From contig NZ_VSST01000020.1 of the NCBI RefSeq assembly GCF_019402665.1, positions 186,001 through 250,000 on the forward strand: 64,000 nt of DNA, read 5' to 3'. Shown in pieces: positions 7,746 to 17,686 of the stretch. This DNA comes from Bradyrhizobium canariense. Its GTDB lineage: Bacteria > Pseudomonadota > Alphaproteobacteria > Rhizobiales > Xanthobacteraceae. Within the stretch, counting starts at the first letter, position 1, and the number at the start of each line of letters is the position of its first letter. The notes under the pieces were generated by a model that had not been told where the DNA came from, ran no database searches, and worked only from the letters and a program-made list of their open reading frames with translations. Position numbers and translations under genes: made by a program.

Positions 7746-9944
7746 ATGACTAATCTTCGTTTCGTGCTGCTTGCCACCACGGCTCTGACCGCGATGCAGT
7801 TCGCAAGCTCCGCATCACATGCGCAAGGCGCGCCGCCGCTCGTGGTCGCGCAGGCGCAGCCACAAGAGACCGGCCCTGACGGAAAACCGAAGGAGCCGCC
7901 GAAGGGAGCGCCCGCGCGCCCGGCTACACCGCCGCCTGCGGCGCCCGCGCGCCCGACCGCACCGCCGCCCGCAGCTGCACCGCCCCATCCGCCCGCGCCG
8001 CCTCCGCCGGCGGCCGCTCCGCAGCGCCCAGCAGCACCGCCGCCGCCTCCGCCGCCACCTGCGGCTCGTCCGGCACCGCCGCCGCCCCCACCGCCGCCTG
8101 CCGCCCCGAAGCCGCCTGCGCCGCCCCCGGCTGCGGCTCCGCAACAGCATGCGCCGCCTCCTGCACCGCCCGCGGCACGCCCGGCTCCCACGCCTCCAGC
8201 GCCGCCGCCCGCCGCGGCTCCGCAGCAGCACGCACCCACGCCTCCGCCGCCTGCGGCTCACCCGACACCACCGCCGCCACCGGCAGCAACTCCTCAAGGC
8301 CATCCCGCGCCGGCGCCCACGGGGACACCGTCGCCTGCGCCCGCGCCGACGGTGCGACCGGGCGCGCCCGCTCCGGCCGCCACACCTGCACCGACAAGTA
8401 CACCTTCACCGACCGCGACTCCTGCGCCGACCGCGACGCCGGCTCCGGGCAGTACGCCGCCGACTGGCCGTCCCGGTGCGCCAACCCCCGGCGGACGTGC
8501 GCCCTCGGCGGCGGGATCACCGACACCGGCTCCAGGCGCCACGCCCGCTCCAACGACGACACCGGCGCCAGGGGCCACCCCGACGCCGTCCGGCCGTCCG
8601 GGTCCCGCGCCGAGCGCAACGCCGGCACCGGGCGCAACGCCCGCGCCCGGAGCAACCCCTGCCCCGACAACGACGCCGGCCCCCGGTGGCGCCGTGACAT
8701 CGCCCCCGGGACGCCAGGGTGGTGCACCCGCTGCTGGCGCGCCCGCTGCCGGAGCTCCGCCGACCCAGCCGCAGACAGCTGCCCCGTCCCGGCCGCCGGC
8801 TCCCCCCGCCGGCGCCGCAGCACCGAGCACCGTCCCGGGCTCGGCGGCTGCGACCCCGCCGCCCAACAGGGCGCAATACGCGACGCCCACGGTTGCGCCG
8901 GCCTTCCGCGCCGCGCCCACGACGACCACGCCCCTGCCGCCACCGCCGCGTCCGCCGCAGCGTGACCTGACACCGCTCGCGATCGGTGCAGGTGTGGTCG
9001 CCGGTGCCGTGATCGGCGCCACCATCGCCGACTACCGCAACCAGCGCCGCGAAAGCATCGAAGGCGGCCGCACCGTCTACACCGAGCCGGACCGCATCAT
9101 CATCCGCGATCCGGGTGGGCAGACATACGTCCGCGGCAACGATCTCTATCGCTTCCGCTATGGCGCCCGCGACATCCGCACCGAGACTGTCGGCGCCGAT
9201 ACCCGCACCGTGGTGATCCGTCCCGACGGCAGCGAGATCGTTACTGTTGTCGGTCCGGACGGTCGGCTGCTGCGGCGAATCCGCAGGGACCCGGCCGGGC
9301 GCGAGCTCGTCATCATCGACAACAGCTACCGCGATCCGCAGTCGGTCGGCGGCTTCTATGTCGACGCTCCGCCGCCCGTCGTGAACATTCCCTACGATCG
9401 CTATATCGTCGATGCCGAGGAGGCGTCGCCGGACGTGATCTATCAGACGATGGTGGCGCCGCCGGTGCAGCGGATCAACCGTCGCTACACACTCGACGAG
9501 ATCCGCTACAGCCCCAATGTTCGCATGCAAATGCCGAGCATCGACCTCAACACGATCAACTTCGAGACGGGATCGTGGACCATCCCACCGGACCAGGCGG
9601 CGAAGCTGCAGTCGATCGCCGACGGTCTTAACCGTGCGATCCAGGCCAACCCGCGCGTGGTGTTCTTGATCGAAGGTCACACCGACGCGGTCGGCAACGA
9701 CGTCGACAATTTGTCATTGTCGGATCGTCGTGCGCAGGCCGCGGCCGAATTGCTGACCCAGCAATTCGGTGTGCCGTCCGAGAACCTGACGTCGCAGGGC
9801 TATGGCGAGCAGTACCTGAAGGAGCAGACGCAAGGACCGAGCGCGATCAACCGCCGCGTCACCGTCCGCAACATCACGCCGTTGCTCAACGGCGGCCAGG
9901 CTTCGCTGCCGCCGCCCCCGCCCGGCACCGCGCCGCCGCGGTAA
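7746..9944 (+). CDS. OmpA-family envelope protein with long Pro/Ala-rich domain
   Basis: The 732-residue protein has a Sec signal peptide (about 1-27, ending SASHAQ). A low-complexity Pro/Ala/Thr region follows (about 40-400) with recurring PAPGATPAP and PPPPPAA units, then a glycine-rich hydrophobic segment (AIGAGVVAGAVIGATIADY) near 415-435. The C-terminal OmpA-like peptidoglycan-binding domain includes FLIEGHTDAVGNDVDN and LSLSDRRAQAAAELL. The OmpA domain anchors proteins to peptidoglycan; the proline-rich arm probably spans periplasm or crosses the wall. Standing alone with a strong terminator behind it, it is likely monocistronic. The repetitive part is prone to length variation between strains. 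Confidence 0.9.
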   Translation: MTNLRFVLLATTALTAMQFASSASHAQGAPPLVVAQAQPQETGPDGKPKEPPKGAPARPATPPPAAPARPTAPPPAAAPPHPPAPPPPAAAPQRPAAPPPPPPPPAARPAPPPPPPPPAAPKPPAPPPAAAPQQHAPPPAPPAARPAPTPPAPPPAAAPQQHAPTPPPPAAHPTPPPPPAATPQGHPAPAPTGTPSPAPAPTVRPGAPAPAATPAPTSTPSPTATPAPTATPAPGSTPPTGRPGAPTPGGRAPSAAGSPTPAPGATPAPTTTPAPGATPTPSGRPGPAPSATPAPGATPAPGATPAPTTTPAPGGAVTSPPGRQGGAPAAGAPAAGAPPTQPQTAAPSRPPAPPAGAAAPSTVPGSAAATPPPNRAQYATPTVAPAFRAAPTTTTPLPPPPRPPQRDLTPLAIGAGVVAGAVIGATIADYRNQRRESIEGGRTVYTEPDRIIIRDPGGQTYVRGNDLYRFRYGARDIRTETVGADTRTVVIRPDGSEIVTVVGPDGRLLRRIRRDPAGRELVIIDNSYRDPQSVGGFYVDAPPPVVNIPYDRYIVDAEEASPDVIYQTMVAPPVQRINRRYTLDEIRYSPNVRMQMPSIDLNTINFETGSWTIPPDQAAKLQSIADGLNRAIQANPRVVFLIEGHTDAVGNDVDNLSLSDRRAQAAAELLTQQFGVPSENLTSQGYGEQYLKEQTQGPSAINRRVTVRNITPLLNGGQASLPPPPPGTAPPR

Positions 9945-9960
9945 CGGCACGCACAAACGC

Positions 9961-9990
9961 AAATGGCCGGGAGCAATCCCGGCCATTTTT
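9961..9990. terminator. Intrinsic terminator between the OmpA-like gene and argG
   Basis: A 12-bp stem (AAATGGCCGGGA / TCCCGGCCATTT) with a GCAA loop is followed by a T-run. With A residues on the other side it can serve both convergent genes. Confidence 0.85.
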
Positions 9991-9999
9991 GTTTTGCTT

Positions 10000-10088
10000 G
10001 TAGGGTGGGTTAGCCGAAGGCGTAACCCGCCACTGTTCGTATCCGCAGAGACAGAAGAGGTGGGTTACGCTGCGCTAACCCACCCTAC
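10000..10088. repeat. Palindromic intergenic element (GTAGGGTGGGTTAG type)
   Basis: The left arm begins GTAGGGTGGGTTAGC and the right arm ends GCTAACCCACCCTAC, with an inner GGGTTACGC match. The arms are imperfect overall and about 30 bases each. It lies between the convergent OmpA-like gene and argG. Confidence 0.8.
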
Positions 10089-10091
10089 GCT

Positions 10092-11465
<1,374 letters not shown>

Positions 11466-11522
11466 TCACGGGTTGACCGCGCGAATATCAAATTTCGCGG
11501 GGCTCGGCACCCCTTTAATGGC

Positions 11523-12299
11523 TCAAACTGACGGCTCGGGCCCCGTCTTGCGGCCGAACAGGCGCTGGCGCAGCCGGTAGGCAGGCATGTTCAGGCGGGT
11601 CAAGGCGGCATCGACGGCCTCGTCCGAAAACCGGGTCCGCGGCCAGCGGTAAATCAGCGCGTAGGCAAACCAGATCACGACGAAGGTGACGAGGCCGGCG
11701 ATCGACACGTCGGTGAAGAAGTGGCCGCCAAATGCCATCCGCAGGCCGCTGGTCACGAGGCCGAACACCACGGCTCCGGCATAAGCGAGCGGGCGCCACG
11801 GCGGCGGTGCCAATGCGGCCGGCGCCAGCGTCCAGAACGCGGTCGCGCCCTCGCCCGAGAAGAACGAGCAGTTGCGCGCGCAACCGCCGCGTGGGTCCCA
11901 CCACGGCACGAATTGCTGGTCGCCGGCAAACTGCGTCACCACCACCGGACGCGGCCGGCCCCAATAGGACTTGAAGGCGAAATTGGTGAGGATGCCGGCC
12001 GACATGATGATCGTGACCAGCAGGAAGACGATCGCGCGCCCCGAGACCATCAGCGGCCGGTCGGGCTTGAACATCTTGACCACAAGCGCGACCAGCGCAG
12101 GCAGCACGAACGCCCAGGCAACCCACATCGCGGCGTCCCGCGCAAAGCTGGCCCAGCCGTTCAGCTTGAGCGGAAATGTCTTGGTCTCAGGGTCGAAGAA
12201 CAGCGCGGCGAGCTTGAGATCAAGCTCGGGATAAAGGCCGAAAACGACGCCGATCACGAGCCACAGCGCCAGGGCAATGAAGAGTCCGGTCCGGTTCAT
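11523..12299 (-). CDS. PAP2-family membrane phosphatase
   Basis: The 258-residue protein has about six membrane helices. The three PAP2 motifs are recognisable: K-x6-RP as KSYWGRPRP, the middle motif as SFFSGEGA, and the third as R-x-AFGGHFFTDV with the catalytic His. In the middle motif the usual SGH is SGE, so the second conserved His is replaced by Glu. PAP2 enzymes dephosphorylate lipid phosphates such as undecaprenyl pyrophosphate, phosphatidate or lipid A. Two extra cysteines (GGCARNC) precede the SGE motif. Which lipid it uses is not evident. It lies 93 bases upstream of argG on the same strand. Confidence 0.88.
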   Translation of the reverse strand: MNRTGLFIALALWLVIGVVFGLYPELDLKLAALFFDPETKTFPLKLNGWASFARDAAMWVAWAFVLPALVALVVKMFKPDRPLMVSGRAIVFLLVTIIMSAGILTNFAFKSYWGRPRPVVVTQFAGDQQFVPWWDPRGGCARNCSFFSGEGATAFWTLAPAALAPPPWRPLAYAGAVVFGLVTSGLRMAFGGHFFTDVSIAGLVTFVVIWFAYALIYRWPRTRFSDEAVDAALTRLNMPAYRLRQRLFGRKTGPEPSV

Positions 12300-12345
12300 G
12301 GCGCGCGGTTTAGCCGAGTGGGAAGGGGATGAAAACCCTGGAATC

Positions 12346-12431
12346 CGTCATTCCGAGCGAAGCGAAGCAATCCAGAATCCATCCGCGGCGATAGTCTGGA
12401 TTGCTTCGTCGCTTCGCTCCTCGCAATGACG
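12346..12431. repeat. Dispersed palindromic element, CGTCATTGCGAG family, copy 1
   Basis: The element starts CGTCATTCCGAGCGAAGC, has the inner AGCAATCCAGA and TCTGGATTGCTTCG arms, and ends CTCGCAATGACGG. Copies with the same ends and core lie at 12946-13031, 16094-16174 and 31233-31310, so it is a multi-copy intergenic repeat. Confidence 0.9.
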
Positions 12432-12436
12432 GCACC

Positions 12437-12925
12437 TCAATCCGGCCTTGAATTCGAGGGCAGCGGCGGAGGCGGCTTACGCGGCAGCGGCGGATTGCGC
12501 CAGGCACCGGCATTGCGACCGGCGATCAGCCAGTAGACGACACCGGCGACGATGCCGGCGCCGGTCATGATCTCGAGATGGCGGCGCACGATGCCTTCGA
12601 ACTGCAAGGTGTCGGAGTGAAAGGGAATGAGGCCGAGATAGCAGGCGAGGCCGACGAGGCCGCCGCCGACGGCATAGGTGAGAGCACTGCGGATGTAGAG
12701 CGCCTCGGTGATCGCGACGATCACCGCCGCCGGCACAAGCGCAAAGCCAGAGACGAAGATGAAACCGAACCCGAGCAGGATGTCGATCGTGCCCTGATCG
12801 ACGGGACCGGCGCCGAGATCGGCGAACTCCGGAAACAACAGCGCGATGACGACGATCATGCCGCCGACGAAGCAGGCGGCGAGAAAGCCGATGAAGATGA
12901 CGATGAGGCGGCCGATCAAGGACAT
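12437..12925 (-). CDS. Small integral membrane protein, function unknown
   Basis: From the ATG at 12925 the protein is 162 residues with about four hydrophobic segments (IVIFIGFLAACFVGGMIVV, FGFIFVSGFALVPAAVIV, LTYAVGGGLVGLACYLGL, GAGIVAGVVYWLIAG) and a short proline-rich cytoplasmic tail (PPLPRKPPPPLP). The open frame continues 44 codons upstream, but that part is the dispersed repeat read in frame, so the shorter start is preferred. It resembles conserved rhizobial membrane proteins of unknown role. Palindromic repeats flank it on both sides. Confidence 0.75.
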   Translation of the reverse strand: MSLIGRLIVIFIGFLAACFVGGMIVVIALLFPEFADLGAGPVDQGTIDILLGFGFIFVSGFALVPAAVIVAITEALYIRSALTYAVGGGLVGLACYLGLIPFHSDTLQFEGIVRRHLEIMTGAGIVAGVVYWLIAGRNAGAWRNPPLPRKPPPPLPSNSRPD

Positions 12926-12945
12926 GCAGAGGAAGCCAACGTTAC

Positions 12946-13031
12946 CGTCATTGCGAGCGACGCGAAGCAATCCAGAATGCGTCTGCGGAGGCAGTCTGGA
13001 TTGCCTCGTCGCTGCACTCCTCGCAATGACG
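12946..13031. repeat. Dispersed palindromic element, CGTCATTGCGAG family, copy 2
   Basis: The ends are CGTCATTGCGAGCGACGC and CTCGCAATGACG, with inner AGCAATCCAGA / TCTGGATTGC arms. It sits between the membrane protein start (12925) and the rlmN stop (13059), with same-family copy 1 on the other side of the membrane protein gene. Confidence 0.9.
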
Positions 13032-13058
13032 GGGAAGCAACACAGTGCACCTACCAAG

Positions 13059-14261
13059 CTAGTCTGTCATCGCCATGGCGCGCAGCGTCTGGCGTTCCCT
13101 GGCGGAGAGTTTTTCGGTCTCCGACTTCAGCTGGCCGCAGGCGGCGAGAATGTCGCGGCCGCGCGGGGTGCGCACCGGCGAGGAATAGCCCGCGTTGAAG
13201 ACGTATTCGGAGAACTTTTCGATCTGGTCCCAGTCCGAGCATTCATAGGCGGTGCCGGGCCAGGGGTTGAACGGGATCAGATTGATCTTGGCGTGAATGC
13301 CCTTGAGCATCTTCACCAGCAGCTTGGCGTCATCGAGCGAATCGTTGACGCCCTTGAGCATCACATATTCGAAGGTGATGCGACGCGCGTTCGAGGCGCC
13401 GGGATAGTCGCGACAGGCCTGCAGCAATTCCTTGATCGGATATTTGCGGTTGAGCGGCACCAGCTCGTTGCGCAGCTCGTCGCGCACCGCATGCAGCGAG
13501 ATCGCGAGCATCACGCCGATCTCCTCGCCCGCGCGCACGATGTTCGGCACCACGCCCGAGGTCGACAGCGTGATGCGGCGGCGGGAGATGCCGATGCCTT
13601 CGTTGTCGCCGACGATGAGCAGCGCATCGCGCACCGCTTCGAAATTATAGAGCGGCTCGCCCATGCCCATCATCACGATGTTGGTGACGCGACGCGTACC
13701 GTCTTCGCGATCGGCCCAGTCGTTCAGACGATCGCGTGCGACCATCACCTGTCCCACGATCTCGCCGGCGGTGAGGTTGCGCACCAGGCGCTGCGTGCCG
13801 GTGTGGCAGAACGAGCAGTTCAGCGTGCAGCCGACCTGGGAGGACACACACAGCGTGCCGCGATCGGTTTCGGGGATGTAGACGCACTCGACTTCATGCG
13901 CCCGCTCGACATTGTCGCCGCTCGGCAGCCGCAGCAGCCATTTGCGGGTGCCGTCGTTGGAGATCTGCTCGGCCACGACTTCGGGCCGGTCGACGGTGAA
14001 ATGTTGCGCGAGCTCGGCGCGAATGCCCTTCGAGACCGAGGTCATCTCTTCGAAGTTCTGGGCGCCACGGAAATACATCCAGTGCCACAGCTGCTGCACA
14101 CGCATCTTGCGCTGCGCCGGTGCAACGCCGATCTCGCCGAGACGATCGGCAAGCTCGGTGCGCGACAGGCCGATCAGCGAGGGCCTCGCCGGCGGCACAT
14201 AGGTTTCGAGCGGAGTCTTCTCCACCAGCGTTGCGTTGTGCGGCTCGGTCATCGGTTGCAT
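13059..14261 (-). CDS. rlmN: Dual-specificity 23S rRNA/tRNA adenine-C2 methyltransferase RlmN
   Basis: RlmN is a radical SAM enzyme that methylates A2503 of 23S rRNA and A37 of some tRNAs, supporting decoding accuracy. The radical SAM cluster motif is C-x3-C-x2-C in [11 protein letters not shown]. Downstream are GMGEPLYN and the SLHA motif ([13 protein letters not shown]), and the second catalytic cysteine is in the C-terminal [10 protein letters not shown]. The length, 400 residues, is normal for Rhizobiales. The start is at 14261, with an alternative at 14252. The upstream gap holds a palindromic repeat. Confidence 0.96.
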   Translation of the reverse strand: MQPMTEPHNATLVEKTPLETYVPPARPSLIGLSRTELADRLGEIGVAPAQRKMRVQQLWHWMYFRGAQNFEEMTSVSKGIRAELAQHFTVDRPEVVAEQISNDGTRKWLLRLPSGDNVERAHEVECVYIPETDRGTLCVSSQVGCTLNCSFCHTGTQRLVRNLTAGEIVGQVMVARDRLNDWADREDGTRRVTNIVMMGMGEPLYNFEAVRDALLIVGDNEGIGISRRRITLSTSGVVPNIVRAGEEIGVMLAISLHAVRDELRNELVPLNRKYPIKELLQACRDYPGASNARRITFEYVMLKGVNDSLDDAKLLVKMLKGIHAKINLIPFNPWPGTAYECSDWDQIEKFSEYVFNAGYSSPVRTPRGRDILAACGQLKSETEKLSARERQTLRAMAMTD

Positions 14262-14280
14262 TGAATGGCCTGATTAGGTG

Positions 14281-14380
14281 GTCGTTCCGGGATGGTCCGA
14301 AGGACCAGACCCGGAACCTCGAGATTCTCAGGTGCGCAATTGCGCACCATAGTTCGCGCTTCGCGCGCCCCGGAATGACG
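14281..14380. repeat. Palindromic intergenic element upstream of rlmN
   Basis: The element starts GTCGTTCCGGGATGGTC and ends CCCCGGAATGACG, with inner hairpins GGTCCGAAGGACC and GGTGCGCAATTGCGCACC. It is a compound palindrome of REP/BIME type filling most of the gap between rlmN and the IalB-like gene. Confidence 0.75.
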
Positions 14381-14446
14381 GGAGAAAGTCTAGTCCGCCC
14401 TATATAGCAACCGGAACCGCCGATTGCGACCTTATCGACCGCAGGC

Positions 14447-15109
14447 TTAACGCCTGCAATCCTGCGCGATCTTGTCGAGCGCCTGGGCGAGGCCCTTCAG
14501 CGAGAACGTGTCGGTGGTCTCGGTCCCCTTGGACGAGACGCCCTTGACCACGAGATCGGCGGATTTACGCATGGCCTCGACCATCCGCTCTTCCTCGGCC
14601 GCATTCTTGATCCAGAGACCGTCGCCCTGCGAGTACATGGCGAAAGCGGCGCCACCGACCTCGACCGACGATTCAGAGCCCGGCTTCAGTGCGTAGCCGA
14701 TCATGACCGAGACTTCGTTGTTGACCTTCTCCGCCGGGCGGGTGGAGACGAAGGCATAGGCAGGATCGCGCGGCCGATTCGGCGGGTTGGTCTTCGACGA
14801 CGACGGCTTGGCCAGCGCGAAGCAGACCTTTTTGCCGTTGGGCGCGGCCGAATAGGCGCCCCAGGTGCCGAACTGACCAATCAGGGTTGGCTCTGCGCCG
14901 CCCGCAACCGCCGCGTGCGGAGCCACCGGCTTGCTCTCGGGCTTTGCAGCCGTCTTTCCAGTCGTATTGGTCGCCGGCGCAGCCGATTTCGGCGCGGCCT
15001 CTTTCGGTGCAGTTTTGGGCGCGGGCTGCGCCGTCTGCGCCCGCGCGGAATCGACGATTCCACAGGCCGCCACGCCCGTCATCAAAGCTAAAATCAGCAC
15101 CCGCCACAT
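14447..15109 (-). CDS. Invasion-associated locus B (IalB) family protein
   Basis: The 220-residue protein has a signal peptide (about 1-24, ending DSARAQ), an Ala/Pro/Lys-rich linker (about 25-70) and an IalB-like beta domain. That domain begins near LIGQFGTWGAYSAAPNGKKVCFALAK and includes VSVMIGYALKPGS and DLVVKGVSSKGTETTDTFSL. The family is named from Bartonella but is common in free-living alphaproteobacteria, where it is a periplasmic or outer-membrane-associated protein of unknown biochemical role. Two cysteines (in KVCFAL and near the C-terminal QDCRR) could form a disulfide. It precedes rlmN on the same strand but is separated by a repeat. Confidence 0.85.
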   Translation of the reverse strand: MWRVLILALMTGVAACGIVDSARAQTAQPAPKTAPKEAAPKSAAPATNTTGKTAAKPESKPVAPHAAVAGGAEPTLIGQFGTWGAYSAAPNGKKVCFALAKPSSSKTNPPNRPRDPAYAFVSTRPAEKVNNEVSVMIGYALKPGSESSVEVGGAAFAMYSQGDGLWIKNAAEEERMVEAMRKSADLVVKGVSSKGTETTDTFSLKGLAQALDKIAQDCRR

Positions 15110-15226
15110 GCTGGAGTGGTTCCCTCAATATTGTGACTGGAAGATGGCCCGGTCGCGCATTGTCCCCGCGGCAGGGATAGCCGGGAAAGTCCAATTTGGG
15201 AAGGCAGTTAGCGAAGGTCGCGGCGA

Positions 15227-16066
15227 CTAGGCCCGGGATCGCGCCGCGCGTTGCTCCGCCCATTGCGCATCGGTCCAGCGCAACAAATCCTCGGCGCCTG
15301 AGCTGCGCAAATGCGCGCCACCGTCGATCACCACCATCTCGCCGTTGATGTAGCCGGCACGGTCGGAGACCAGGAAGCTGGCGAGGTCGGCAAGCTCGCG
15401 GTGCTCGCCGGCGCGTCCCATCGGGTTGCGCGCGGCCCACCCTTCGTCGCGACCCTCGGGGCGGAGCTGACCCGAGGCGCCCGCGGTCGGGAACGGTCCC
15501 GGCGCGATCGCGACGGTGCGGATGCCCTTCGGGCCCCATTCCACGGCGAGACTTTTGGTCATCGCCAGCACGGCCGACTTCGCCATCGCCGACGGCACGG
15601 TGAAGGCGCGGCCGGTGATGGTCGAGGTCGAGAGGATCGAGAGCACGACGCCGCCATGCTTGCCGTCGATCCAGCGCTTGCCGGCGGCAAGCGTGCAATA
15701 CATCGCACCATGCAGCGTCGGCGCGAGGATCGCATCCGCGGCGCGGAATGAGAGATGCTCGCTCTGCGCGATGAAAGTCGCAGCCGCGTTGTTGACGAGA
15801 ATATCGAGCGGCGCCTCGCGCCAGATGGCGTCCATCATGCTCTCGACGGCGGTGCCATCGCGGATATCGCAGGCGATCGTCGCGACTTTGCCGCCGGTCT
15901 CTTCGCGCATCGCGCTCGCCGCCGCCTCGAGCCGATCGACCTTGCGGCCGCAGATCACGAGTTCAGCGCCGAGCGCGAGGAAGCGGCGCGCCATTGCAGC
16001 ACCGAGACCCGAACCGCCACCGGTGACGAGGATGCGCTTGTCCTTGAGCAGGCCTGTTTCAAACAT
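15227..16066 (-). CDS. Short-chain dehydrogenase/reductase, 2,4-dienoyl-CoA reductase-like
   Basis: The start is the ATG at 16066, behind GGAGGATTCAAACC; the frame stays open further upstream only because it reads through a repeat and the neighbouring gene. The 279-residue protein has the NAD(P)-binding motif VTGGGSGLGAAMA near the N-terminus, the NNAA motif, and catalytic Ser (SILSTSTI). At the Tyr position of the catalytic YxxxK the sequence reads PSAMAKSAV, so the usual Tyr is Ser/Ala, as in peroxisomal-type 2,4-dienoyl-CoA reductases. That resemblance suggests a role in unsaturated fatty acid oxidation. The C-terminus holds VIDGGAHLR. Confidence 0.87.
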   Translation of the reverse strand: MFETGLLKDKRILVTGGGSGLGAAMARRFLALGAELVICGRKVDRLEAAASAMREETGGKVATIACDIRDGTAVESMMDAIWREAPLDILVNNAAATFIAQSEHLSFRAADAILAPTLHGAMYCTLAAGKRWIDGKHGGVVLSILSTSTITGRAFTVPSAMAKSAVLAMTKSLAVEWGPKGIRTVAIAPGPFPTAGASGQLRPEGRDEGWAARNPMGRAGEHRELADLASFLVSDRAGYINGEMVVIDGGAHLRSSGAEDLLRWTDAQWAEQRAARSRA

Positions 16067-16093
16067 GGTTTGAATCCTCCCTTTCTGTCTTCC

Positions 16094-16174
16094 CGTCATT
16101 GCGAGCGCAGCGAAGCAATCCAGGCTATTTCCGCGGCACGGATTCTGGATTGCTTCGCTGCGCTCGCAATGACG
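16094..16174. repeat. Dispersed palindromic element, CGTCATTGCGAG family, copy 3
   Basis: The ends CGTCATTGCGAGCGCAGC and GCTGCGCTCGCAATGACG are exact reverse complements, with AGCAATCC / GGATTGCT inside. It lies in the divergent gap between the SDR and the quinone oxidoreductase genes. Confidence 0.92.
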
Positions 16175-16303
16175 AGAGGATAGGCCGTGCGGTCTAATAG
16201 ACAAAGAAACCGGATTGTCGCCCGCACCTAAATCCGGCAGAAACGGGCAAACTATAAATCCACTCGAAACGCCCAGTACTTCACTTCTCAAGAAGGTGCC
16301 GCC

Positions 16304-17278
16304 ATGAAAGCCATCCTCTGCTCGCAATATTGCCAGCCCGACGATCTCGTTCTGGCCGACGTGCCGGATCCGGTGGCCGGTCCCGGCGAAGCCGTGATCG
16401 CGATCAAGGCTGCGGCGCTGAACTTCTTCGATATCCTGATGATTCAGGGCAAGTACCAGATCAAGCCGCCGTTCCCGTTCTCGCCGGCCGCCGAAGTCGC
16501 GGGCGTGATCGAGAGCATCGGCCCCGGCGTAACCGATCTGAAGGTCGGCGATCGCGTCGTCGCCTCCTGCGGCCACAATGGCGCGCGCGAAAAGATCGCG
16601 CTGCCTGCGGCATCGATCGTGAAGATCCCCGACAATCTCGATTATGACCGCGCGGCCGGCATCATCATCATCTACGGCACCGCGCTGCATGCGCTGGAAG
16701 ATCGCGCGAGCCCGAAGCCGGGCGAAACGCTCGCGGTGCTCGGCGCCGCCGGCGGCACCGGACTTGCCGCGTGCGAGCTCGGCAAGCTGATGGGCCTGAA
16801 GGTGATCGCCTGCGCGTCGTCGGACGAGAAGCTCGAATTCGCGAAGGCGCACGGTGCAGAACTCACGCTCAATTACGGCAAGGAAGATTTGAAGGAAGGC
16901 TTGCGAAAGCTCACCGGCGGCAAGGGCGTCGACATCATCTTCGATCCCGTGGGCGGCACCTATGCCGAGCAGGCGCTACGCTCGATTGCCTGGGAAGGCC
17001 GCTTCCTCGTGATCGGATTTGCTGCCGGCGACATTCCGAAGATGCCGCTGAACCTCGCGCTGCTGAAGGGCTGCGACATCCGCGGCGTGTTCTGGGGCGC
17101 GTGGACCCGACTTAACCCGGAAAAGAACCGCGCCAATCTCGAGAAGCTCGTGAAGTGGACAGCGGAGGGGAAGATCTCCTCGCATGTCGATCGCGTCTTC
17201 CCGCTGGCACAGACTGCGGATGCGCTGAAGGTGCTGGCGGGACGTCAGGCCATGGGCAAGGTGATCCTGCATCCGTGA
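16304..17278 (+). CDS. Zinc-independent NADPH:quinone oxidoreductase (MDR superfamily)
   Basis: The 324-residue enzyme has the GroES-like N-terminal domain (LNFFDILMIQGKY, GPGVTDLKVGDRVVA) and a Rossmann domain with LGAAGGTGLAACELGKL. Structural and catalytic zinc ligands of alcohol dehydrogenases are absent, which is typical of quinone oxidoreductases (QOR/crotonase-like MDR). These reduce quinones or enones with NADPH in the cytoplasm. FDPVGG and SHVDRVFPL near the C-terminus are family features. An AGAAGGTG ribosome site precedes the ATG. It is divergent from the SDR; both could act in lipid or xenobiotic metabolism, but no pathway is evident. Confidence 0.92.
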   Translation: MKAILCSQYCQPDDLVLADVPDPVAGPGEAVIAIKAAALNFFDILMIQGKYQIKPPFPFSPAAEVAGVIESIGPGVTDLKVGDRVVASCGHNGAREKIALPAASIVKIPDNLDYDRAAGIIIIYGTALHALEDRASPKPGETLAVLGAAGGTGLAACELGKLMGLKVIACASSDEKLEFAKAHGAELTLNYGKEDLKEGLRKLTGGKGVDIIFDPVGGTYAEQALRSIAWEGRFLVIGFAAGDIPKMPLNLALLKGCDIRGVFWGAWTRLNPEKNRANLEKLVKWTAEGKISSHVDRVFPLAQTADALKVLAGRQAMGKVILHP

Positions 17279-17686
17279 GGCTATGCGGCGTGGCGTGTGT
17301 CGGTACGGCCGCTCGCCACGAGCTCAACTGTCATCGCCCGGCTTGACCGGGCGATCCAGTACTCCGAGACGTCAGTCATTGAATCGAGAAGCCGCGGCGT
17401 ACTGGATTCCCGCCTTCGGGGAGAATGACAGCGAGCGCGGGACAGGCAGTGTCCGCGCCGCCGCCGGATCAATCCCCCTCAACCATTACCGACAAAATTG
17501 CGGGGCATTCCTTCGCCTCGCCCCAATCAAACCCAAATATCTCCCGATTCGCGCAAGCCGCCGACTTTTTTTGGGCTGATTCAGACGGCGATTTACCGGC
17601 TCCAGTTTGCGGGGCATTTCTGGACAACAACAAAAAGACTGAAGCCGGGATGCCCCAGCGTTGCGTTAGTAAGGGGGAGCATCACC
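17279..17686. other. 408-bp non-coding interval with one palindromic repeat
   Basis: The first part contains the palindromic element at 17328-17431. The remaining 250 bases have no convincing ORF; they include a T-run (ACTTTTTTTGGG near 17564) and end with AAGGGGGAGC, the ribosome site of the gene at 17687. The promoter of the following operon should lie here but could not be pinned down. Confidence 0.6.
17328..17431. repeat. Dispersed palindromic element, CTGTCATCGCCC family, copy 1
   Basis: The element starts CTGTCATCGCCCGGC and ends GGGGAGAATGACAG, with an inner GCGGCGTACTGGATTCCCGC block. A second copy with the same ends and the same inner block is at 19726-19833, only 2.3 kb away. Confidence 0.85.

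Noticed and set aside
7700..8697. Several overlapping ORFs in other frames of the OmpA-like low-complexity region
   Set aside because: Composition-driven reading of CCG/GCC-rich repeats; only the frame with signal peptide and OmpA domain is coherent.
12926..13057. 44-codon extension of the small membrane protein
   Set aside because: It translates the dispersed palindromic repeat in frame, so the start at 12925 is preferred.
15227..16852. 541-codon ORF extending the SDR
   Set aside because: The extra 262 residues read through a palindromic repeat and the opposite-strand oxidoreductase gene; the ATG at 16066 has a strong GGAGG site.
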